Assembly: GCA_034440615.1 (NCBI GenBank)
Contig: JAOTOM010004373.1
Location: 105,001 to 169,000, forward strand
Length of the DNA stretch: 64,000 nt
Reading direction: 5' to 3'
From: Ashinkailepas kermadecensis
Taxonomy: Eukaryota > Arthropoda > Thecostraca > Neolepadidae
A program made the translations under genes and the position numbers. Below the pieces are notes generated by a model. It saw only the letters and a list, made by a program, of their open reading frames with translations, did no database searches and was not told the origin of the DNA. Below are positions 24,401-34,880 of this stretch, one piece after another; the stretch's first letter is position 1, and each line of letters starts with the position of its first letter.

Positions 24401-26945
24401 GTCTCGTCACGGTACCTCACTGCACGCCACTGCAGGTCACGGCATGGCACCTCACTGCACGGAACGTCATGTTACATCACGGCACGCCACTACAGGTCAC
24501 GTCATGACACGACACGACAGGGCACGGTACCTCACTACACAGTACGTCATGACACGACACGACAGGGCACGGTACATCACTACACAGTACGTCATGACAC
24601 GACAGGGCAGGGCACGGTACCTCACTACACAGTACGTCATGACACGACACGACAGGGCACGGTACATCACTACACAGTACGTCATGACACGACAGGGCAC
24701 GGTGCCTCACTACACAGTACGTCATTACACGACAGGGCACGGTACCTCACTACACAGTACGTCATGACACGACAGGGCACGGTGCCTCACTACACAGTAC
24801 GTCATTACACGACAGGGCACGGTACCTCACTACACAGTACGTCATGACACGACACGACAGGGCACGGTACCTCACTACACAGTACGTCATTACACGACAG
24901 GGCACGGTACATCACTACACAGTACGTCATGACACGACAGGGCACGGTGCCTCACTACATAGTACGTCATTACACGACAGGGCACGGTACCTCACTACAC
25001 AGTACGTCATGACACGACACGACAGGGCACGGTACATCACTACACAGTACGTCATTACACGACAGGGCACGGTACCTCACTACACAGTACGTCATGACAC
25101 GACAGGGCACGGTACCTCACTACACGGTACGTCATGACACGACAGGACACGGTACATCACTACACGGTACGTCATGACACGACAGGACACGGTACATCAC
25201 TACACGGTACGTCATGACACGACAGGACACGGTACATCACTACACGGTACGTCATGACACGACAGGACACGGTACATCACTACACGGTACGTCATGACAC
25301 GACAGGGCACGGTACCTCACTACACGGTACGTCATGACACGACAGGACACGGTACATCACTACACGGTACGTCATGACACGACAGGGCACGGTACCTCAC
25401 TACACAGTACGTCATGACACGACAGGGCACGGTACCTCACTACACAGTACGTCATGACACGACAGGGCAGAGCACGGTACCTCACTACACAGTACGTCAT
25501 GACACGACAGGGCACGGTACATCACTACACGGTACGTCATGACACGACAGGGCACGGTACCTCACTACACAGTACGTTATGACACGATACGACAGGGTAC
25601 GGTACATCACTACACAGTACGTCATGACACGACAGGGCAGGGCACGGTGCCTCACTACACAGTACGTCATGACACGACACGACAGGGCACGGTACCTCAC
25701 TACACAGTACGTCATGACACGACACGACAGGGCACGGTACTTCACTACACAGTACGTCATGACACGACACGACAGGGCACGGTACCTCACTACACAGTAC
25801 GTCATGACACGACAGGGCACGGTACCTCACTACACAGTACGTCATGACACGACAGGGCACGGTACCTCACTACACAGTACGTCATGACACGACACGACAG
25901 GGCACGGTACCTCACTACACAGTACGTCATGACACGACACGACAGGGCACGGTACCTCACTACACAGTACGTCATGACACGACACGACAGGGCACGGTAC
26001 CTCACTACACAGTACGTCATGACACGACAGGGCAGGGCACGGTGCCTCACTACACAGTACGTCATGACACGACACGACAGGGCACGGTACCTCACTACAC
26101 AGTACGTCATGACACGACACGACAGGGCACGGTACCTCACTGCACAGTACGTCATTACACGACAGGGCAGGGCACGGTACCTCACTACACAGTACGTCAT
26201 GACACGACACGACAGGGCACGGTACCTCACTGCACAGTACGTCATGACACGACACGACAGGGCACGGTACCTCACTACACAGTACGTCATTACACGACAG
26301 GGCAGGGCACGGTGCATCACTACACAGTACGTCATGACACGACACGACAGGGCACGGTACCTCACTACACAGTACGTCATGACACGACAGGGCAGGGCAC
26401 GGTACCTCACTACATAGTACGTCATGACACGACACGACAGGGCACGGTACCTCACTACACAGTACGTCATTACACGACAGGGCAGGGCACGGTGCATCAC
26501 TACACAGTACGTCATGACACGACACGACAGGGCACGGTACCTCACTACATAGTACGTCATGACACGACACGACAGGGCACGGTACCTCACTACACAGTAC
26601 GTCATTACACGACAGGGCAGGGCACGGTACATCACTACACAGTACGTCATTACACGACAGGGCACGGTACCTCACTACATAGTACGTCATTACACGACAG
26701 GGCACGGTACCTCACTACACAGTACGTCATGACACGACACGACAGGGCACGGTACCTCACTACACAGTACGTCATTACACGACAGGGCAGGGCACGGTGC
26801 ATCACTACACAGTACGTCATGACACGACACGACAGGGCACGGTACCTCACTACACAGTACGTCATTACACGACAGGGCACGGTACCTCACTACACAGTAC
26901 GTCATTACACGACAGGGCAGGGCACGGTGCATCAATACACAGTGC
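24401..26945. repeat. mixed 40/45-bp minisatellite, about 58 copies
   Basis: Units hold gtcatgacacgacagggcac, then ggtacctcactacacagtac. A 45-bp form has an extra acgac, and another form has an extra agggc. Variants gtacatc/gtgcctc/gtgcatc and cattacacg/catgacacg are distributed in blocks. The first 100 bp are degenerate copies linking this array to the 30-bp array. Long RHDTTRQGTVPHYTV-type frames on both strands are repeat translations. Confidence 0.96.
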
Positions 26946-27750
26946 AGAACACACCTCAGTCGAGCCGGAGACGCTGGCACGGCATGTCAACTGCAGACCG
27001 TGTCGGTCCCAAACACTTCCGGCGACACTCACCATGGCACTCACGATGGTACTTGTGGTGGAACTCGCTCATCTCGCAATATCTCGACATGTCCTTAACC
27101 ATGGTGCCTGGGAGCATTGGTGGAGAATGAGGCGGGCGGTGTGGCTTGTTGGTTGGGTTGGATTATTTAACGACGCATTAGATTGCTGGGTTACACCGCG
27201 CCGCCAATCAGCCAGGTGAGGTACCGTGCCCTGCCTGGTGAGGTACCGTGTGGCGGACGCCAACCTCATTAGCAAGTTTGTTGTGCGTGTTTGCATTGCA
27301 AGACTATCATTCTGGTTGTTTTGCAAAACCTATATCGCTTTTACTCGCCAATGCCCAGGGAATATGATCCCGGAACACTCAATAGTAATATCTTCCCGTA
27401 ATCATTTAGCCAGCAATATACTGGACAAAAACTACTTTTGATGAAAATTCGACGACCAGCAACAATTTCACGTTATCATTCACGCAGCTAAGCTTGCTAA
27501 CAGAGATCTTCATAGTCCCCTTCTCCATTCTCATACATCACACTCGTCTCTGACAACCTCGCCTACATCATTGCCAGCACCCATCCATCTTCACCCCAAC
27601 GTGCTACCGATCACGGTGGGGGGGACGACATGTCTGCTGACCGCCGGCGCCGCCACGGGGGGGGGGCACATGCCGTCTCCATCGCGTCACCGTCCTTCCT
27701 GTAGAAGGCCTCCAGAAGACCTCTCTCGACAGGAGACGAGGGCTCATGTC
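26946..27750. other. unique spacer with two inverted array monomers
   Basis: No gene recognised. At 27218-27251 the sequence ggtgaggtaccgtg occurs twice. This is the reverse complement of the array core cacggtacctcac, so two fragments of the array lie inverted about 275 bp beyond its end. Confidence 0.6.
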
Positions 27751-28076
27751 CAGACACACTGACCACATCGAACATATTATGGACGGGCGACTCTTCCTTG
27801 CACGCGACTGCCAGCGTATCGCGCTCCACCCGACTCCCACCCTCATAACAAGTCTGGACACACTGACCACATCGAACATATTATGGACGGGCGACTCTTC
27901 CTTGCACGCGACTGCCAGCGTATCGCGCTCCACCCGACTCCCACCCTCATAACAAGTCTGGACACACTGACCACATCGAACATATTACGGACGGGCGACT
28001 CTTCCTTGCACGCGACTGCCAGCGTATCGCGCTCCACCCGACTCCCACCCTCATAACAAGTCTGGACACACTGACC
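27751..28076. repeat. 104-bp tandem repeat, 3 copies
   Basis: cactgaccacatcgaacata recurs at 27757, 27861 and 27965, 104 bp apart, and a fourth partial copy stops at 28076. Copies are nearly identical (tatgg/tacgg). Confidence 0.95.
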
Positions 28077-28318
28077 TCCCGGCGGAGGGGCGTGTAGGAT
28101 GGCAGGTGGCTGGGGTGGAAGGTCAGGGTGCAGACCGAGAGGTGCAGCCTTCTCGACATGCTGTCTTCCTACCACGCTCTCGTCATCTCACAAAACGGCT
28201 TCACTGATCTGAGCAAGCTGGGCATGGACACAGCTGTCTGAATAAATTCCATTACCATTCCAACCAATCCCCCTCGCCAATTTGGCACTCTATTAACTAG
28301 CACCTGGTCATCTAATTC
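28077..28318. other. no gene recognised
   Basis: Unique sequence; nothing recognised. Confidence 0.5.
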
Positions 28319-28409
28319 GTTGGTAATTAGCTTTTACTACCCGTCGACTGCTTCGGTCATACGGCATCGTCAATCTCTTCCACCGATTGGTCGCGGGCGA
28401 CAAGTCAGG
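28319..28409 (-). mobile_element. diverged SINE body fragment, copy D
   Basis: The minus strand keeps the body core (gaccaatcggtgg, gattgacgatgcc) and the tail side of the SINE family, with many substitutions. The tRNA-like head is missing, so the copy is 5' truncated. It is the oldest-looking copy here. No convincing duplication is visible. Confidence 0.8.
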
Positions 28410-28770
28410 CATCCCACCCTTAGATTACCTACCATCATTACCATTACCTAACATACCAGACATTGCGGACCATCTGACCTCGCCAGCCTATCCCCACATA
28501 TGACAGTCTCCCCCTCCCCCTTCCCCACACACAAACCCACAGGTCATTGACATCCTCCGCCGAGAAGAACACACCGAACGCTAACCCAACTTTTTCCAGC
28601 ACCTCGGAACGATACGCATCCTTCGACATCATCCATCCCCACTTCTTCGAAACCGTGTCAACACCTGCCCCCTCCTTGGACGTCACATCAACAGTTCCCT
28701 TCATCAGCATCATCAACATCCCATCCCCTTGGGGGCTCGCCCGACAGCAGGGCGACCGGTGTCGGGGCCG
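28410..28770. other. no gene recognised
   Basis: Unique pyrimidine-rich sequence; nothing recognised. Confidence 0.5.
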
Positions 28771-29182
28771 CACTCCTTCACTGCGCCAGTGTTTGGGCCG
28801 CACCCCTTCACTGCGCCAGTGTCGGGGCCGCACCCCTTCACTGCGCCAGTGTCGGGGCCGCACCCCTTCACTGTGCCAGTGTTTGGGCCGCACCCCTTCA
28901 CTGCGCCAGTGTCGGAGCCGCACCCCTTCACTGCGCCAGTGTCGGGGCCGCACCCCTTCACTGCGCCAGTGTCGGGGCCGCACCCCTTCACTGTGCCAGT
29001 GTTTGGGCCGCACCCCTTCACTGCGCCAGTGTCGGAGCCGCACCCCTTCACTGCGCCAGTGTCGGAGCCGCACCCCTTCACTGCGCCAGTGTCGGGGCCG
29101 CACCCCTTCACTGTGCCAGTGTCGGGGCCGCACCCCTTCACTGTGCCAGTGTTTGGGCCGCACCCCTTCACTGCGCCAGTGC
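28771..29182. repeat. 30-bp minisatellite, about 14 copies
   Basis: Units hold caccccttcactgcgccagt then a gtcggggccg ending, repeating every 30 bp. The endings gtttgggccg and gtcggagccg alternate, and ctgtgccagt often precedes gtttgggccg. The length is a multiple of three, so frames stay open on both strands without implying a gene. Confidence 0.95.
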
Positions 29183-30268
29183 CGGTGAAGGGCGGGGGAG
29201 GGGAGGGCGCCGAGAGACAGGTGACCTTCACCGCGAACCGTCGCCACAGCCGCCACCAGAGGTACTGACAGCACGTTGACGCCCACCAGTAAGAGGGTGG
29301 CCGGTGTGAGGCCAGTGTAAGGAGGACGGTGTGAGGCCAGTGTGAGAAGGTGGCCAGTGTGGGGAGGCCGGTGTGAGAAGGCCAGTGAGAAGGTGGCCGG
29401 CGTGAGGTGGCCAGTGTGGCTGGCAGTGGAACAGCAGGCTGTCGTGGCAATAGTGAACTGCCACAGCCGGTGCAAAGGCAAAACCGCCAAATAATGATCA
29501 TCAGCATCATCACTGAGCCATGTAGTAATGGCGCCGGGTGAATAAATCAAGGATGGATGATGAAACAGTGTGTGATACCATAAAATACAACATGAAAGAT
29601 GCCTATACTCATTAACTACCCATGAACCCATTGCGACGATCCCCGTGTATTTGCATGTCCTCAATTTAATGGAGCTATGGAGAATGGCATCAGTGATCGA
29701 ATTGTCATCAGTTCGCTCCCCATTAATCGCGACACACCCTGATGTTCAGCTGATCTGGCAGCATTCTCAGCAGCATTCCTCCTCAAATGTGTCCACATCC
29801 CAGTAGGGTTGGGTGCGAAAGATGGTTTGTAGAAAAAGAACTGATCTTCACTCATATTCATCCTAAGATGGAGTAAAATGCTTTGTATGTATGTCGGTAA
29901 CTATTCATCAAAAACTATCTACCGAAGAACTAAGCACCAGCTAGATACCTATCTAGGTATTGATAACGTATCAGTTTTGGCGCACTTCACCAACGGCGGA
30001 ACTATTTTTAGTTTCCACATGCATCAAATACGATTTCTAAATAAGCCAAAACCCTGTTGACTAGCATCACCATATCTGCAAAATGTCGGGGAACATGAAC
30101 GTTAGGACCTGGTTGAAGCCGGGCCAGGCACACGTGTCGATGTGGCGGAGGATAACGGGTCACGTATTGACGCGGCCCGTGTCGGCTGTACTGACCGTTA
30201 CCTCCCGCCGCAGAGGTCACCCCGTCTGCAGACGAGGCACGTCACGGCTGCCACTTACCTGGAAACGT
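29183..30268. other. no gene recognised; degenerate GGCCAGTGTG repeat at left
   Basis: 29,285-29,425 is a degenerate repetition of ggccagtgtgagaaggtggc-like steps. The rest is AT-richer unique sequence. No gene recognised. Confidence 0.5.
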
Positions 30269-31416
30269 CACAGTACCGTCACGGACACGTCACACACACG
30301 CGTCACGTCAGACGACAGTCACCGTATTGGCCGCTCGCCACACAGTACCGTCACGGACACGTCACACACACGCGTCACGTCAGACGACAGTCACCGTATT
30401 GGCCGCTCCCCACACAGTACCGTCACGGACACGTCACACACACGCGTCACGTCAGACGACAGTCACCGTATTGGCCGCTCCCCACACAGTACCGTCACGG
30501 ACACGTCACACACACGCGTCACGTCAGACGACAGTCACCGTATTGGCCGCTCGCCACACAGTACCGTCACGGACACGTCACACACACGCGTCACGTCAGA
30601 CGACAGTCACCGTATTGGCCGCTCCCCACACAGTACCGTCACGGACACGTCACACACACGCGTCACGTCAGACGACAGTCACCGTATTGGCCGCTCCCCA
30701 CACAGTACCGTCACGGACACGTCACACACACGCGTCACGTCAGACGACAGTCACCGTATTGGCCGCTCGCCACACAGTACCGTCACGGACACGTCACACA
30801 CACGCGTCACGTCAGACGACAGTCACCGTATTGGCCGCTCCCCACACAGTACCGTCACGGACACGTCACACACACGCGTCACGTCAGACGACAGTCACCG
30901 TATTGGCCGCTCGCCACACAGTACCGTCACGGACACGTCACACACACGCGTCACGTCAGACGACAGTCACCGTATTGGCCGCTCCCCACACAGTACCGTC
31001 ACGGACACGTCACACACACGCGTCACGTCAGACGACAGTTACCGTATTGGCCGCTCCCCACACAGTACCGTCACGGACACGTCACACACACGCGTCACGT
31101 CAGACGACAGTCACCGTATTGGCCGCTCCCCACACAGTACCGTCACGGACACGTCACACACACACGTCACGTCAGACGACAGTCACCGTATTGGCCGCTC
31201 CCCACACAGTACCGTCACGGACACGTCACACACACACGTCACGTCAGACGACAGTCACCGTATTGGCCGCTCCCCACACAGTACCGTCACGGACACGTCA
31301 CACACACGCGTCACGTCAGACGACAGTCACCGTATTGGCCGCTCCCCACACAGTACCGTCACGGACACGTCACACACACACGCGTCACGTCAGACGACAG
31401 TCACCGTATTGGCTGT
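30269..31416. repeat. 72-bp minisatellite, 16 copies
   Basis: cagtaccgtcacggacacgt starts every 72 bp from 30271. Copies are nearly identical; most differ only at cgctcgcc/cgctcccc, with rare extra changes (cacacacg, agttacc, a 2-bp ca gain in the last copy). Each unit has tcacgtca (TGACGTGA on the minus strand), three CGTCAC hexamers and an ATTGG/CCAAT box. A 476-residue frame runs through it, but all three plus frames are open, so I do not call a gene. Confidence 0.97.
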
Positions 31417-31825
31417 TCGCTACATCTACCGTAGGCAACGTGTACGCGACAAGCATGGACGGCGTGGAGTGTGCTGGAGCCGGGTTCGAACCCCACCAAC
31501 AGCAGGATATTGAGGAGCATGGAGCGTATTATGGGACCACGTGAAATAAGTGAGTCCTCAGTAATAGCTACTGCGGTGCAGAGCATGATCGCAGGATAGT
31601 TATGTTGCGAGCATGATACATAGTGCGTAAAGTATGCTTTAAAAAACATCGACACCACTGCATACAACGGTCGATCTGGGATGATGCAAATGACACAGGG
31701 CTCTCGCAGTCTCCATTCGAGACTTCAAAGGCGTTGGATCCCACGGGGAAGACATTGGGCACTCAATGTGTGCCCAACATTGGTCCACGTGGTCGTTTGA
31801 CTCGCGTTCGACCGAGCGGCCCATC
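31417..31825. other. no gene recognised
   Basis: Unique sequence. gggttcgaacccc at about 31481 resembles a Pol III B box, but no matching A box or tRNA fold surrounds it. Confidence 0.5.
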
Positions 31826-32396
31826 GGCGAGGTTTGGCCAGGGTCACGTACGTCGCACCAGTCGGCGAGGTTTGGCCAGGGTCACGTACGTCGCACCAGT
31901 CGGCGAGGTTTGGCCAGGGTCACGTACGTCGCACCAGTCGGTGAGGTTTGGCCAGGGTCACGTACGTCGCACCAGTCGGCGAGGTTTGGCCAGGGTCACG
32001 TACGTCGCACCAGTCGGCGAGGTTTGGCCAGGGTCACGTACGTCGCACCAGTCGGCGAGGTTTGGCCAGGGTCACGTACGTCGCACCAGTCGGCCAGGTT
32101 TGGCCAGGGTCACGTACGTCGCACCAGTCGGCCAGGTTTGGCCAGGGTCACGTACGTCGCACCAGTCGGCCAGGTTTGGCCAGGGTCACGTACGTCGCAC
32201 CAGTCGGCCAGGTTTGGCCAGGGTCACGTACGTCGCACCAGTCGGCCAGGTTTGGCCAGGGTCACGTACGTCGCACCAGTCGGCGAGGTTTGGCCAGGGT
32301 CACGTACGTCGCACCAGTCGGCCAGGTTTGGCCAGGGTCACGTACGTCGCACCAGTCGGCCAGGTTTGGCCAGGGTCACGTACGTCGCACCAGTCG
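31826..32396. repeat. 38-bp minisatellite, 15 copies of two variants
   Basis: Each unit has a gaggtttggccagggtcacg or caggtttggccagggtcacg start followed by tacgtcgcaccagtcgg. The two start variants occur in the order 7 G, 5 C, 1 G, 2 C. One G unit has ggtgagg. Otherwise units are identical, so the array is young and variants spread by local duplication. Confidence 0.96.
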
Positions 32397-32789
32397 CACG
32401 ACACATCCGAGCGATGCTTGCCAACGCTCACGTCCGAACAGGAAAAGGGAAGCAGTTTAGAGTTCAGGCACTCTGCGTATCTAAGTGTTGACGAGCTTCC
32501 GCCGCGTTCCTACAGCACACCAGTGTGTGGCGTGCATCAGATTGCCTAATCCTCACCAGATGTCGCTACATGCACTACATTTGCATTACTACCACCATAT
32601 CGTGGCGGCACGTCTGGGCTGGGCCGAGCCAGACCACCAAACCTGCGTCACTATTTGGGCTCAGTATAGTGGTGAGCGTTGTCGGCTGGTGAGGAACACC
32701 TGTCGGTGTTCACACAGCTGGCCGTGTTTGTAATGCATCAGGCAAATCAGCGCCACCAGCTGCTCTCGTCACTGCGTCACCTTCTCTGC
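32397..32789. other. no gene recognised
   Basis: Unique sequence; nothing recognised. Confidence 0.5.
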
Positions 32790-34470
32790 TGCCGACTGTG
32801 AACAGACGGTGTGGTCCTCGTCTGCTGCCGACTGTGAACAGACGGTGTGGTCCTTGTCTCCTGCTGACTGTCCAACAGAAGGTGTGGTCCTCGTCTGCTG
32901 CCGACTGTCGAACAGACGGTGTGGTCCTTGTCTGCTGCCGACTGTCCAACAGACGGTGTGGTCCTCGTCTGCTGCCGACTGTGAACAGACGGTGTGGTCC
33001 TCGTCTGCTGCCGACTGTGAACAGACGGTGTGGTCCTCGTCTGCTGCCGACTGTCGAACAGACGGTGTGGTCCTTGTCTGCTGCTGACTGTCCTACAGAC
33101 AGTGAGGTCCTTGTCTGCTGCCGACTGTTGAACAGACGGTGTGGTCCTCGTCTGCTGCCGACTGTCGAACAGACGGTGTGGTCCTCGTCTGCTGCCGACT
33201 GTGAACAGACGGTGTGGTCCTCGTCTGCTGCCGACTGTCGAAAAGACGGTGTGGTCCTTGTCTGCTGCCGACTGTGAACAGACGGTGTGGTCCTCGTCTG
33301 CTGCCGACTGTCGAACAGACGGTGTGGTCCTCGTCTGCTGCCGACTGTGAACAGACGGTGTGGTCCTCGTCTGCTGCCGACTGTCGAAAAGACGGTGTGG
33401 TCCTTGTCTGCTGCCGACTGTCCAACAGACGGTGTGGTCCTTGTCTGCTGCCGACTGTGAACAGACGGTGTGGTCCTCGTCTGCTGCCGACTGTGAACAG
33501 ACGGTGTGGTCCTTGTCTGCTGCCGACTGTCCAACAGACGGTGTGGTCCTTGTCTGCTGCCGACTGTCGAACAGACGGTGTGGTCCTCGTCTGCTGCCGA
33601 CTGTCGAAAAGACGGTGTGGTCCTTGTCTGCTGCCGACTGTCCAACAGACGGTGTGGTCCTCGTCTGCTGCCGACTGTGAACAGACGGTGTGGTCCTCGT
33701 CTGCTGCCGACTGTCGAAAAGACGGTGTGGTCCTTGTCTGCTGCCGACTGTCCAAGAGACGGTGTGGTCCTTGTCTGCTGCCAACTGTCCAACAGACGGT
33801 GTGGTCCTTGTCTGCTGCCGACTGTGAACAGACGGTGTGGTCCTCGTCTGCTGCCGACTGTGAACAGACGGTGTGGTCCTCGTCTGCTGCCGACTGTGAA
33901 CAGACGGTGTGGTCCTTGTCTGCTGCCGACTGTCCAACAGACGGTGTGGTCCTCGTCTGCTGCCGACTGTGAACAGACGGTGTGGTCCTCGTCTGCTGCC
34001 GACTGTCCAACAGACGGTGTGGTCCTTGTCTGCTGCCGACTGTCCAACAGACGGTGTGGTCCTCGTATGCTGCCGACTGTGAACAGACGGTGTGGTCCTT
34101 GTCTGCTGCCGACTGTGAACAGACGGTGTGGTCCTCGTCTGCTGCCGACTGTCCAACAGACGGTGTGGTCCTTGTCTGCTGCCGACTGTCCAACAGACGG
34201 TGTGGTCCTTGTCTGCTGCCGACTGTGAACAGACGGTGTGGTCCTTGTCTGCTGCTGACTGTCCAACAGACGGTGTGGTCCTTGTCTGCTGCCGACTGTC
34301 CAACAGACGGTGTGGTCCTTGTCTGCTGCCGACTGTCCAACAGACGGTGTGGTCCTCGTATGCTGCCGACTGTGAACAGACGGTGTGGTCCTTGTATGCT
34401 GCCGACTGTGAACAGACGGTGTGGTCCTCGTCTGCTGCCGACTGTCCAACAGACGGTGTGGTCCTTGCAC
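32790..34470. repeat. 36/37-bp minisatellite, about 46 copies
   Basis: Units hold cagacggtgtggtcctcgtc and tgctgccgactgt. The junction varies as tgtgaacag (36 bp), tgtcgaacag, tgtccaacag or tgtcgaaaag (37 bp), and ctcgtc alternates with cttgtc. The mixture of 36 and 37 bp shifts frame repeatedly, so the 615-residue minus frame is not under coding constraint. Confidence 0.97.
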
Positions 34471-34880
34471 GAGGAGTGTTGAATGCATCCGCGGGAACAA
34501 ATATAGGTGCCACTGCATGAAATATAATGCATTGTGTACGTGTACTGTATTGTACACTGACCGTGCTTTAGTATTTTAAAAAATACCGTGATACCTTTTG
34601 TCAGCGATCCCAGGGTTGCAAGAATGCCGATGAATATTTTCAGGTAGCATGTTTATGTTCCTCAAAACGACCAAATGCATTTTTCTTGGGGAGAGGATTT
34701 TCATTCCATGGGAAATACCTATGCATACTGGGAAGTCAAGTTTTGTAAGTCATAGCTTCGGGGTGTCAAGGCGGGTGATTTCAGACAACACCAGGGAATC
34801 AAAAGGACCACCGTGGATGGTGCACGTGACTGTGCACTGGCTACATGTTAAAATCCCTAGGATATTAGGTATCCCAACAC
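34471..34880. other. no gene recognised; possible 5' edge of LINE B
   Basis: AT-rich sequence between the array and the LINE. I cannot see an endonuclease domain here, and the exact LINE start is uncertain. Confidence 0.45.

Noticed and set aside
23811..26945. CRISPR-like array of regularly spaced repeats
   Set aside because: No unique spacers exist; units are contiguous tandem repeats in a eukaryotic setting with no cas genes.
31470..31510. tRNA-like B box gggttcgaacccc
   Set aside because: No A box at the right distance and no cloverleaf around it.
30083..31513. A 476-residue open frame through the 72-bp array
   Set aside because: The unit is a multiple of three without stops, so all three plus frames are open. 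There is no unique N- or C-terminal domain.
32710..34557. A 615-residue minus-strand frame
   Set aside because: It is the translation of a 36/37-bp array; frequent one-base length changes rule out a conserved product.
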